From Clarkia xantiana subsp. parviflora (Eukaryota; Streptophyta; Magnoliopsida; Myrtales; Onagraceae), in contig JAPTYO010000017.1 in assembly GCA_036873135.1 (NCBI GenBank), positions 14,322,001 to 14,386,000 of the forward strand: DNA of 64,000 bases, given 5' to 3'. Shown one piece after another: positions 31,497-42,460 of the stretch. Within the stretch, counting starts at the first letter, position 1. Each line of letters begins with the position of its first letter. Both the position numbers and the translations under genes were made by a program. The notes beneath the pieces were generated by a model that was not told the origin of the DNA, did no database searches, and saw only the letters and a list, made by a program, of their open reading frames with translations.

Positions 31497-33370
31497 ATAC
31501 CTAACCAAGGGTACCTGAAAAGAGTGAATGAAAAAAATCAGTGTAAAGAAAATGAGAAATCATGCATGATTTTTTTGGAAAACTCTATTGTCATTCATTT
31601 CATAATTTTGATTACATTTCAGGAAGAATCAAAATTTATGATCTAAGGTGTTTTGAACCATCATGGAGTTTATTGAGCACACTATCTGGCTTGAACGCAT
31701 GATAAATGCTCAAAACAAATTTTTTTCAGAAAGGTTTTCTCGTCCTTTGTTTAAACTCGAATAGTCGCACTCAACTGAGCGATTAATCTGTTTTCAAAAA
31801 TTAGAATAAAAAATCCCATTTTTTTTAAATGCTTGCTCATGCGTATTTTGAAATGAAGATCTTGCCAAAAATGTGTAATACACTAAAAAACGAATGACAC
31901 TTTTAATTTTTTTTAAAATGCTCATGCATGCTTGAAAGTTAAAATTCTATTGTTAAGAAACATACAGTTTACCTGAATGATACATATGGAATGTATGTAC
32001 AAAATGAAAATTCTAGGTAAAGTTTTTTTTTTTAAATAATGCAAATGCGATGTATGTTTAAAAGTTCTACGATTAAGAATGTGTACAGTCTATCAATAAA
32101 TTATTGTTCCTAGAACAATGCACATGCGATGCACATGAGATGCATACTTGAAATGAAAGTTCTACAGTTAAGAAAATTTACAAGTTATCTGAAAAGTTTT
32201 TTTATTTTTTAATGGGAAAAAAATTCAATGCATCTTGGTTGCTCAAAATAAAAAAATCAGGCGAAAAGTTTTTTTTTTTTAAAGGATGCATATGAGATGC
32301 ACAAAAATAAATACAAGATGAAAATTTAAAAAATGAAAGTTCTACAACTAAGAAAAATTACAATTTACCTGAAATGTTTTTTTTAAAAAAATAATGCATA
32401 TGAGATGCACGTCTTTTGATTAAAAAAAATCAGGTAAAATGTTTTTTCAAACAAAGAGCCTTAAAACTAAAAGAGCTTACGATTTATCAAAAAACAAATT
32501 TTAAAAATTATTGCATATTGGATGCATTATTAAAAATATAACAATTTAGGTAAATTGTTCTTTGAAATGATGCATATGAAATGCACGTTCAGAATTAGAA
32601 GCTTTAATCGCTAAAGAGGAATTACAATTTTTCCTAAAATATTTTTTTAACAATGCATACGCGACGTGCTGACCAAAATTTCTACTTACCTGAATATTTT
32701 TTTGAAAAATAATGCGTATGAAGCGCGAGTTTGAAAAAAAAAAATCGGGTAAGAGGTTTCTTAAAAAAAACAATGCATATGTAATGCATGTTTGAAAGAA
32801 AATTTATACAACTAAATGACTACTATCTAGCAGGAAATTTTTTGTTTTTTTGTTTTTTAAATGCAATGAGATGAATGCATGAGAAATAAAGTTACACAGT
32901 TAGAAAAAACGTACAGTTTACTTGATAACTTACAACAAAAATATGGATAAAAACGACATGTTAGATGGGGTAAAAATGTGTGGCTTTGCTCTACAAGGTA
33001 GGTTCCACTGACAGGTTCCCGACACGGTGGTTTCCTCCCCCTAGAAAGGGATCTTGGGATCTACACGAGCGAGTGAGTTTTTCCGAGTCGTACCGGCGGC
33101 CCAGCCGCTCCGGTCGTACCCTTACTAAATCTCTGGGGTTCATAGTTGCCCTGGGTTTTAGGCGTTAGGGACATTATTCTAAAAGTGGTGTGTGCAAGTT
33201 TATACAATAGGACAACAAAAGAAAAAGAGTCATTTATAATATAAAAATAAACTCCACACCTGAAATCACAAAAAACAAGTTAGATCAGTAAAATCAAAAT
33301 AAAATAAAATTAGAAACTACAAAACTCAAGCATGGCAAAAAGCGAATATATTGAGCCCGAACCCTCTCTT
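31497..33370 (-). other. G2 leader (5' UTR) of an Ogre-like element
   Basis: Very AT-rich with imperfect units of about 60-110 bp that contain AATGCATATGAGATGCACG and poly-T runs (31850-32890). At 32985-33180 a block with GGTAGGTTCCACTGACAGGT matches the leader of E (57775-57960), which identifies it as the region downstream of an Ogre-type PBS on the minus strand. No ORF1 or gag remains. Confidence 0.7.
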
Positions 33371-33387
33371 CTCCAGCAGAGTCGCCA
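33371..33387 (-). promoter_or_regulatory. G2 primer-binding site
   Basis: Minus strand TGGCGACTCTGCTGGAG, three bases after the LTR end. Ogre elements use a site of this type (tRNA-Arg, from memory). E carries TGGCGACTCTGCTGGGG at 58151-58167. Confidence 0.75.
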
Positions 33388-33390
33388 AAT

Positions 33391-34509
33391 TGTCAGACCT
33401 AAAATCTGAACTAAGGCGATTACGTTGTGAAAACGTGGAATTTTGAAAATAGTCGTTACTAGTTAATTAATGCTAACTAGAATCCTATGTTACCTAAGCT
33501 AATAACGAATTAAACACATAGGTATAAAATCGGTCTACGATCAGAAATTCGAGTTCAGGGGTTCTATTACGAATTAAAACACATGGAATTAATCACACCA
33601 TTTCGATACTCGATTCACGAATATTGTGCAATATCTACACTAAGTAATTATTAATCAATATGCATATTAAATAAAACTATAATTCTGTACCAAGTCAAAA
33701 TCCAAGGCCCTAAAAGTTACCTATCCTTATTAAACTAATTAAACGACACTTTACATAATATTATTATATAACAAGTCACTGAGTTGGTAAAAGGCAATGT
33801 ATATACATATTTTTATAAACATATATGCATACAGAGAGCAAACCTGTTCGTGAGGGATGGCAGCGACTTAACAAAGTCAACGAGAAGGACGACGAAGCAG
33901 GTTTGAGCGACATCAGAGGGATTTTCTAAGTGAAGCAGTGAGGATTCATGTGAGTCCCAGAGCAGATCAGGGTCGTTGGTGACCGGTTGAATGATGGTTG
34001 GGCTGGAAAGTAGCACGGTGGTTGTATATACAGTGGAGTGAGGATAGGATCGAATGATTAGAGGCGCTGGTCACATCTGGGATAGGAGCAGCCGGACGAT
34101 GATGCGAAAACGGATGGCTGGGCTACGATTGACGAACGACAAGGACTGGTTGTCGACAGAATGGAATAGAACCGATGGTCGAAACAGGATCAACTCCGTT
34201 CGAATTTCGTCGAGATTGGGCGAAGTGACTGGTTAGTCATGAAGAGAGGGACGGTGGTTGGAAGGAGATGACACGGAGTAGGGATAGGGACGAAGGCTGG
34301 GGGCATCAAGAGACTCCGGCGATGGGGGATGAACGACGATGGTGGCCGTCTGGACTGGTAAAGTTGAAACCGGACGGAGGTGGGCTGAGTCTGGGTGGAC
34401 GGAGCTCCGGTGGTCACAGGAGCATCAGGTCTGGGGGAAGGTCGGCACTGAGCGGTCGGCACTGAGGTGGTCGGAGCAAACCAGAAGTGGTCGACTGTGA
34501 AAACGGAAG
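33391..34509 (-). repeat. G2 5' LTR, truncated
   Basis: The plus-strand start TGTCAGACCTAAAATCTGA and about 220 following bases align with the LTRs of G and E, then diverge. A GC-richer block (about 33840-34500) is bounded by ACAG|GTTTGC on the minus strand. The far end (expected TTTACA) is missing; the sequence passes directly into H's LTR at about 34510. Confidence 0.7.
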
Positions 34510-34702
34510 TGGTCGATTGTTTAATAATCCGGGACGAATCCGGATTGTTCTATGGCAATCCGGAAGTCCTTCGGCCCGGGAACTGCGCGTATCCTGGACC
34601 GTTTTAGACTTGGGTGTCCACGAAAGGCTTTTTTACGGGTTTTGGGATATTTTACGAGGCCCGAAATGTAAATACGAACCCGAATTGGACAGATATCTAA
34701 AA
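34510..34702 (-). repeat. H 3' LTR, truncated
   Basis: About 190 bp align with the inner end of the 5' LTR (50582-50767): TTTAATAATCCGGGACG ... AGATATCTAA. The other 470 bp are gone. CTTGACTCAGGGGCAAG on the minus strand (about 34703-34720) is the polypurine tract; 34703-34868 is a short non-coding 3' end. Confidence 0.8.
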
Positions 34703-34868
34703 CTTGCCCCTGAGTCAAGTAGTGGTTCAAAACCCGTGCTTGACTCTCATCAAAGACAAAAGAGCTTGATACAAAAGAGCTCCTTTGTGATATAATGTTC
34801 TTCCTTCAACCGTGGAATTTCAAGTGCCCCCCGTTGACTGTGTTTGGAAGGATGTTGCCCTCAGTGTC

Positions 34869-37823
34869 TTAGAGGCGGTACGCGCTAACATAAGGGATTG
34901 AGACAATCCTGTTTGGGCCTTCCCACTTTGGAGATAACTTTTTGATTTGATCCAAGTGTGAGAATTCATTCATTCTCCACACCATCTCGCCTACATGGAA
35001 TTGTCTTTCTTTCACTTTCCTGTTGTAGTGTCTTGCAGTTATTAAGCGCATACGTGCTTGGGTTAGCTCCGAGTTTCGCCTTCTTTCATCTGCCAAGTCC
35101 AGGTCTAAACGCATCTCCGCTTCGTTGGTTTGGGGGTCGAAGTGAGTTGTGCGGTATGATGAGACGGCGATTTCGATTGGAGCTACGGCTTCTGTTCCGT
35201 ATACCAGGCAAAACGGTGTTTCGCCTGTTGACTCCTTCGGGGTTGTACGCAGAGCCCATAGGACACTGCTAAGTTCTTCTGCCCATCCTCCTTTCAAAGA
35301 ATGAACTCTCTTCTTAAGACCATCCAGGACGATCTTGTTGGCGAATTCGACTTGTCCATTGGTTTGAGCATGACGCTCTGATGCGAAACGGTGATCTATG
35401 TTGAGTCTTTCACAGAACGCTTGCAGTCTTGAACTCTTGAATTGTGGCCCATTGTCGCTGATGAGTACCCTCCATATCGTGCAATGATGTGGTTTCGTAT
35501 GAAATCCATTACTTGTGCGTCCGTCGTATGTGCTAATGCCTTAGCTTCAATCCGCTTGGAGAAGTAGTCGATAGATACTCAAATGTACTTTTTTTGCCCC
35601 TTGGATTGTGGAAGTGGTCCTACCAAGTCAATTCCCCATTGTGCGAAAGGCCAGGAACTTGCAATTGGACACAACTCCGTTGCGGGAGCCGTTATGTTCC
35701 TTGAATATAGTTGACAGGATTCGCATTCCGTGACCATGTTTGTTGCTTGGCTTCTCATTGTTGGCCAATAATATCCTAGACTAAGCGCTTTTCGGATTAA
35801 GGATCTTGCCCCCTCGTGACAAGCTGCTTGGCCTTCGTGCAAGTCCTTCAACACTGTCATACCTTCTGGGAAAGTTAAGCACTTTAGATATGGCGTCGAG
35901 AATCCTTTCTTGTATAGCTGGCCTTCAATCAATGTATAGTTGACAGCGATTCTTCTGATTTTTTGCGCTTTAAGTCTTTCTTCTGGTAGGACGTTATCCG
36001 TGAGGTATTCCAGAATTGGAGTCATCCAGGTCGGCTCTGTGTTGATATTTAACACCTCTAGTTTGTCGATTACGGACATGATCCTGTTTTCGACAAAGTG
36101 TGTTTATTGGCTTTGTTCCCTCCCTTGTGCAAACTTGCTTAGCGCTTCTGCCTCTTGATTTTCTTCCCTTGGGACAGACGTTATGTTGAAAGTTTGAAAG
36201 CTTGCAATGAGCTCTTTTGCTTGTCCCAAGTATTTCGGCATGTTCTCTGACTTAGCCACGTACTCGCCTTTGAATTGATTTACAACTAGCTGCGAGTCGC
36301 ACTTGACTCTTAAGTGTTTGATTCCGAGGCCTTTTGCAAACCTTAAGCCTGTTATCAAGGCTTCATATTATGCCTCGTTATTCGTTGCTCTGAATGTTAG
36401 GCTTAGAGCATACTTCAAAGGTTCCAACCCATCAGGCGGAATTATGAGGAATCCAGCTCCCGATCCTTCCACGTTTGAGGAACCATCAGTGTACATTTGC
36501 CACACCTCAGTGTGTTCTTCATTTTGTTGTGCCCCATCTTGTATGTCAGTTTCCGGGGTTATTCCTGTGAATTCCGCGGTAAAGTCTGCCAATGCTTGTC
36601 CCTTGATTTCTGTTCGTGGTGCAAAGTGAATGCGGAATTCACTTAGCTCGATTGACCACTTTGTTAATTTTCCTGACATGTTTGGCTTTGACAGGATGTG
36701 CTTCAAGGGTTGGTCCGTTAGGACTGTTATCTCGTGTGCATGGAAGTATGGCCTCAATTTCTTTGCCGCTACTATGAGAGCATACAGGTACTTTTCGATT
36801 GGCATATAATTCACTTCGTACTTTGCCAGGATCTTGCTCACGTAATACACTGGAAGCTGTGTAGTCCCTTTTTGCTTGACGAGTACTGAGCTGACCGCAG
36901 TGTTGCTTACAGATATGTACAGGTAGAGCGGTTCGCCTTGGATTGGTTTTGCTAACGCTGGGAGCGCTCGCAAATGATGCTTCAATTGTTGGAATGCTTC
37001 TTCACATACTAGTGTCCACTCGAACTTCTTGTTTGCACAAAGTACTTGGAAGAATGGAAGGGCTTTGTCGCCTATTCTTGCGAGGAACCTGTTAAGAGCT
37101 GCTAAACGTCCATTTAGTTGTTGGACTTCTTTGTGCTTCTTGGGAGACTCCATTTCTTCTATCGCCTTTACTTTTTCCGGGTTTGCTTCGTTCCCTCTTT
37201 CGCTGACCATGAAGCCAAAAACTTTTCCTGATTGCACGCCAAAGGCACACTTTGTTGGAATTAATCTGACTTGGAATTCTCGCATTCTTTTAAACACCTG
37301 GCGGAGGTCATCAGCATGGTTACGCCTTTTTGTCGACTTCACGACCATGTCATCTACGTATGCTTCCATGACTTTCCCGATCATATCTCCGAAGATTGTG
37401 TTGACCATTAGTTGGTATGTTGCTCCGGTGTTAATTAGTCCGAATGGCATGAGCTTGTAATTGTAGATCTCTCTGTCTGCATAGAACGCAGTGTGAGGTG
37501 CGTCTTGCTCCGCCATTGGAATTTGGTTGTACCCTGAATATGAATCCATTACTGACATTAGCTCGTGTCCTGCGGTGGCATCTACTAGTTGGTCGATCCT
37601 TGGCAACGGATATGAATCCTTTGGACATGCATAGTTGAGGTCTCTGTAATTGATGCACATTCTCATCTTACTGTTAGGTTTGGGTACCAAAACTGGATTC
37701 GCAACCCATGTTTGATATTGCGACTCTTCAATAAAACCCGCGTTCAGTAACTTGCCCACTCCTTCTCGTATTGCGAGCTTTTTGTCTCCCCCCGATGGAC
37801 GTAGCTTTTGTGTTATAGGGCTG
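34869..37823 (-). pseudogene. H pol: RT, RNase H, archaeal-type RNase H, integrase (broken)
   Basis: Minus strand from 37823: ITQKLRPSGGDKKLAIREG, RMCINYRDLNYACPKD, MDSYSGYNQI, YVDDMVVKS, then RNase H (IKGQALADF) and the second RNase H (MYTDGSSNVEGSG). TAA at 36368-36370 follows NNEA. The remainder runs through 36358-36104 and 36079-35579 (zinc finger HEGARS, CESCQLY; GIDLVGP) to a stop near 35579, a frameshift near 35473 and a final frame 35297-34869 (LSSVLWALRTTPKESTGETP). A frame that starts at 37915 in the R3 LTR and reads into RT is an accident of the insertion. Confidence 0.85.
37819..37823. repeat. R3 target-site duplication, left copy
   Basis: GGCTG before the R3 5' LTR; the right copy at 49024-49028 is GTCTG. 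Four of five bases agree, and H's pol frame is continuous across the site once one copy is removed. Confidence 0.8.
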
Positions 37824-38540
37824 TGATGGGTTCGACTATAGCCGTTAAGTCCTTTAACGGTGAGGAAACGGAAAGTAGGCCTGGTGGGCCCAAAACGAAG
37901 GCCAATATGGCCCATACAAAGGATCCCGACGAAGGGAGCCCGAGGATGAGAGGTCCCGACGAAGTCGGACCTGACAAGTGAGCTGAACGCTCCCGACGAG
38001 ATGCCTCCGAGTAGGCCCCGATGACGAATCCCTGAGAATAATAGGCCCTGTCACGATGACGAGGGGCCCCGAGCGGTGACACAACGAGATAACTCTGGAG
38101 TCCCCGATGTTAGTCGGGACTCGTTATCAGAGGATAAGGCCGGGATACGCGGGGCGTGGCCGAGATACGCGGAACATGGTTAAGATACACGGAGCGTGGC
38201 CGAGATACGCGGGGCGTGGCCGAGATAAGCGAGATCATGGCCTAGATAGGCGGGATCACACCCGAGATACGCGGGATACGGGCTAACCACCCCCAACGGT
38301 TCACCAGGTAACTGAGGTATCTCTTCGCCTATAAAAGGGCAAGAGGTCACCTCAGATCACTTACGTTGAAATACATTTTACTTGAGATTACTGCTTGCCA
38401 GTCCAGACGAAGTACTCATTTAAGCATCGGAGAGGGATTCTGGGTCACCGCCCGGTCTATCCCCTCTTGCAGGATCGCGTGGAGCAAAGGAGCTAGGATC
38501 GCCGTCAAAGACCGTACCGGAGTTCCACCGTGATCCAACA
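37824..38540 (+). repeat. R3 5' LTR (717 bp)
   Basis: TGATGGGTTCGAC to GTGATCCAACA. TATAAAAG is at 38330-38337. The 20-bp minisatellite (GAGATACGCGGGGCGTGGCC type) has about five units at 38137-38245. Confidence 0.95.
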
Positions 38541-38541
38541 T

Positions 38542-38558
38542 TGGCGCCGTCTGTGGGA
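38542..38558 (+). promoter_or_regulatory. R3 primer-binding site
   Basis: TGGCGCCGTCTGTGGGA, one base after the LTR, identical to R2. Confidence 0.8.
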
Positions 38559-38577
38559 ATTCTACAAAAAAGCTGAT

Positions 38578-40085
38578 ATGCCTTCTACTCGTTCAATGGC
38601 GGCTGGCAAGCAAAGAAGGCAAGGACAATCTGGTGGCTCTCGTCACCCTACTGCAACAACTCTGAATTCATTACCGAACAGGAGGAAAACCAGAACCATC
38701 CCGCTGCTGAGCTCTCCCAGACAGGGGGGCATAATGAAGGTCCCGAAGAAATTGCCGCTCAGCACCAGGGCAATAGAGGGCAGGAGGCTCCCCCAGCTAC
38801 GGACCTGACAAAAGCTGTGGCAGAAGCCATGCCCATGTTTTTGGCAGCCGTGGAGGCTCTCTTGGATCGGAGAGAGGCTGCGAAGAGGCAGGAGGAGATG
38901 CCCCCGTTGGAAGAAGCGCCCCCACCAGCAGAGGTTCGGAACGTATAGGAGGCTCCGCTCCGAGGCCAGGACAGGAGCAGGGTGTCCGTTCAGCCAGAGA
39001 GGTTCGTGGTTGATGGGCCAGGCCCAGTACAGCACAGGACCATTCCCCTGAATGGTCCCATCACCCCCGATCAGGTGGTAAAGATCGTGAACATCTGCAT
39101 GGGAGAGCAGAAGCCGCTGGTGTCGGAGCTGAGGGATCGATCTACTCATCCCTTCGTTCCTCGACTCATAGACACCCTAGCCCCGCCAAGGCTGGGTATC
39201 CCCACGATAAAGGAATACAATGGCAAAGGAAATCCGGTTCGTCATGTGCAGAAGCACCTCATGGCGTGTCTGGGAAGAGACCCGAATGAAGACATAGTGT
39301 GCACGCTGTTCCCGAACACGCTTGGGGAAAGAGCCATGACCTGGTTCTTTAGTCTGCCCCCAGGCTGCATCACTTGCTGGGCAGATATGCACGACCGGTT
39401 CATTCAGCAGTACCAGGGTCGTAGACGTTTGCTGAAGAGTGTGAGGTCCCTGACCCAGGTGGTACAAAGGCCCGACGAATCGCTGGCGCATTATTACCAG
39501 TGGTACACTGCCAGTGTGGCGGAGATTGATGAGGAGATCTCGGAGGGTGAAACCATTCGTACATTCATTCGGAACCTAACGGCCCCCTATGGTTCCGACC
39601 TAATGCATAGCGTGGCTGAGAAAGCCGTGTGGAATATGGAGGCACTACAGAAAAGGGTGAAGCGGCAAATCGATGTCCAGGAGTCAAAGATAGCCGCTGG
39701 AGAGCTGGAGCCCCCGAAATCGAATAAAGGGAAGCAGTCGGTTAAACCTTTCGACGATCGTAAATCAAAGGGCAAACCCGAGGGCAGTCGGGATCGAGGA
39801 CGCTCTGGTCGGAGGGATGATAGGCGTTCTTTAAGGAAGGACAAGCGGGAGGATCTCGACATTCCTCTCAATTGCTCCATGGCGGAGGTACTAACGGTCA
39901 TGGAACGACAAGGTATCTCCAGGTACCCCCCCAAAGAAGGATGGAGAATTCTTAGGATCCCGCACGGATCGCTACTGCCGATTTCACCGTGCAAATGGTC
40001 ACGATACCAACCATTGTCGGGAGCTGCAGAAGGAGATCGAGAAAATGATCCAGAAGGGGAAACTCAAGGAGTTCGTCGGGGATAA
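38578..40085 (+). pseudogene. R3 gag (frameshifted, one stop)
   Basis: The start ATG at 38578 (MPSTRSMAAGKQRRQ) lies 20 bases past the PBS. A frameshift between about 38665 and 38730 and TAG at 38950-38952 break the N-terminal part. From 38953 the frame is open through the capsid-like core (VRHVQKHLMACLGRDPNED, TWFFSLPPGC, DESLAHYY) to a second frameshift near 39935, in the zinc-knuckle region. Gag forms the particle that packages the RNA. Confidence 0.87.
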
Positions 40086-41346
40086 GCGGTGTCGATCTTG
40101 CTCTCGGTCCCGATCGCGGTCCCGTTCCCGATCCTGCGATCGGTCCCCAAAAAAGAAGAGAACCGACCCAGAGCCATCTGGTGCTCGTAAGGAGAGACGG
40201 GGCACTATCAATGTGATTCATGGAGGGTTTGCTGCTGGAGGTGATACTTCATCCTCTCGAGAATTTTATGCCTCTAGAATTCCTACGGCGGTGGTTCTGG
40301 GTAAGAGGTCCCGATCCTGGACCCTGAAGGAAGAAATGGTGATCTCCTTTTCGTCGGAGGATCTCATAGGCGTGGAGACTACGCATGATGACGCCTTGGT
40401 TGTAACCTTGGATGTATACGGGTACGAGATGAAGCGAATTGTGATCGACGGAGGAAGCTCCTCCGATATTCTATTTATGGACGCATTGGAGGCTATGGGA
40501 AAAACGAAGAAAGATCTGAAGGAGGCAAACTTCCCGATGGTCGGGTTCTCTGGTTCAACCTCTTATCCGCTAGGAGTAATCACCTTACCAGTGGAGTTTG
40601 GTAGTGGGTGGAAATCAGAAAGGAGGAACGTGGAATTCATGGTAGTTGATTCCGCGGGGACTTACAACGCAATTATCGGGAGAACCACCATCAACCCCCT
40701 GATGGAAGTTGCCTCGACAGTACACCAGAAGATGAAGTTCCTGACCGATCACGGAGTCGGAGAAGTCAAGGGTGACCAGATAGCTTCCCGAAAATGCTAC
40801 GTTAACGCCACCTGGAGGAGGAGGCGAGAGGCCATGACTGTCCTCCAGACAGATACAGATCCTAGAGAGGAGTTTGGGCGTCCCGCCCCCATAGAAGATC
40901 TAAAAGAAGTTGAGATCGACGGACCCCAGAGGAAGGTGAAAATCGGATCTGCTCTGACTAAAGAGACAGCCCAAAAATTGATTGAGTTGCTGAGGGAGTT
41001 CAAGGAGCTGTTTGCCTGGTCCCCGAGCGATATGCCAGGAATCAGCCCCGATGTGATCGTACACAAGCTGAAGATAGATCCCGCGATCAAACCTATCACG
41101 CAGAAAAGGCGTCTGATGGGCACGAACAAGAAGATCGCGATCCAGCAGGAGGTGGGCAGGTTGCTCGATGCTGGGTTTATTAAAGAACTCCGATTCCAGA
41201 CTTGGGTCGCTAATCCAGTGCTGGTGAAGAAGACAAATGGGAAATGGCGGATGTGTGGATTTCCGCGACCTAAACAAGGCCTGCCTGAAGGACTGCTACC
41301 CACTCCCGAGAATCGACCAGCTAGTAGATGCCACGTCGGGACATGA
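40045..41346 (+). CDS. R3 gag-protease-RT N-terminus ORF
   Basis: The frame resumes after the gag frameshift. It contains the Arg/Ser tract (about 40094-40148), INVIHGG, protease (IDGGSSSDILF) and RT up to GKWRMC, where two bases are missing near 41254 and the frame is lost. R1 and R2 read RMCVDFRDLN at this point. Confidence 0.87.
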   Translation: MIQKGKLKEFVGDKRCRSCSRSRSRSRSRSCDRSPKKKRTDPEPSGARKERRGTINVIHGGFAAGGDTSSSREFYASRIPTAVVLGKRSRSWTLKEEMVISFSSEDLIGVETTHDDALVVTLDVYGYEMKRIVIDGGSSSDILFMDALEAMGKTKKDLKEANFPMVGFSGSTSYPLGVITLPVEFGSGWKSERRNVEFMVVDSAGTYNAIIGRTTINPLMEVASTVHQKMKFLTDHGVGEVKGDQIASRKCYVNATWRRRREAMTVLQTDTDPREEFGRPAPIEDLKEVEIDGPQRKVKIGSALTKETAQKLIELLREFKELFAWSPSDMPGISPDVIVHKLKIDPAIKPITQKRRLMGTNKKIAIQQEVGRLLDAGFIKELRFQTWVANPVLVKKTNGKWRMCGFPRPKQGLPEGLLPTPENRPASRCHVGT

Positions 41347-42457
41347 GCTGTTGAGCTTCATGGATGCATATTCGGGCTATAACCAGATCAAGATGGCTAA
41401 GGAAGACGCTAATCACACAGCATTCTATGCAGACAGTGACATCTATCACTACGATGTCATGCCTTTCGGGTTGAACAATGCTGGGGCAACCTACCAGCGG
41501 ATGGTGAACAAGCTGTTCAGAGATATGCTTGGGGAGACCATGGAAGCTTACGTTGATGACATGCTGGTAAAGTCCCGACGAGTTGAGGATCACGTGCACA
41601 ACCTAGCCATGGCATTTGAGCGGATGAAGCTTCATCAAGTTCGTTTAAACCCGACAAAATGCGCCTTCGGAGTCCAATCAGGGAAATTTTTAGGCTTTAT
41701 CGTGAGCCAGAGAGGAATCGAGGTGAATCCCGAGAAGATGAGGGCGATTGAGGAGATGCAGTCTCCGATAAACCATCGGGAGGTACAAGTGCTGAATGGC
41801 CAACTGCCTGCAATGAATCGCTTCCTGTCCAAAGCCAGCGACCAATCAATGCCATTTTTTGAAGTCCTGAGGGCCAACAAGAAGTTTTAGTGGACCGACA
41901 AATGTGAAGAAGCGTTCCAAGAACTCAAGCAGCACCTTCGCACCCTCCCGCCGTTGGCGAAACCGGTTCCAGGCGAGCCGCTCTATTTTTACTTGGCTGT
42001 TTCTGAATTTGCCATTAGCTCTGTATTAGTGAAGGTTGTCGAGGGTAATCAAGTCCCCGTCTATTATGTAAGCAGGGCATTTGCCAAGTCTGAATTGAAT
42101 TATCCTGCCGTTGAGAAGTACCTCTTTGCGTTGATTATTACTGCTCGGAAGCTAAGGCCTTACTTCCACGCACACGAGATTACTGTGCTGACGAACCAGC
42201 CTTTGAAGCATTTTTTGAATCGACCGGATGCGTCAGGAAGGTTAGTGAAGTGGGCGGTAGAGCTTAGTGAGTTTCGCATATACTTTGCTCCGAGAACGGC
42301 TATTAAGGGTCAGGCGTTGGCGGATTTCATAGCAGAATCTACAGCCCCCAATCTAGAAGAAGCGGGCCCTGTAGAGGGGGCAACCATGGAGGTCCCGACA
42401 GAAGAACAACCAGAGAGGGCAGAGCAATCAGAACAGCCAAACGAGGAAAATACCTGA
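41237..42457 (+). pseudogene. R3 pol: RT and RNase H (one frameshift, two stops)
   Basis: VDFRDLNKACLKD, MDAYSGYNQI and YVDDMLVKS are followed by an intact palm/thumb region (LHQVRLNPTKCAFGVQSGKF, the stretch deleted in R2). TAG 41888-41890 replaces a Glu codon of KKFEW. RNase H continues to TGA 42455-42457, where R1 has TGG (ENTW). Confidence 0.87.
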
Positions 42458-42460
42458 GAG

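Noticed and set aside
22175..34509. Treating G and G2 as the two ends of one Ogre-like element
   Set aside because: Orientation and order would fit, but the two LTRs agree well only over the first 220 or so bases, and no matching target duplication can be tested because the G2 LTR is truncated. Left as two remnants.
36368..37915. A 515-codon frame starting in the R3 LTR and reading into H's RT
   Set aside because: The first 30 or so codons are antisense LTR sequence of R3; the fusion is an accident of the nested insertion.
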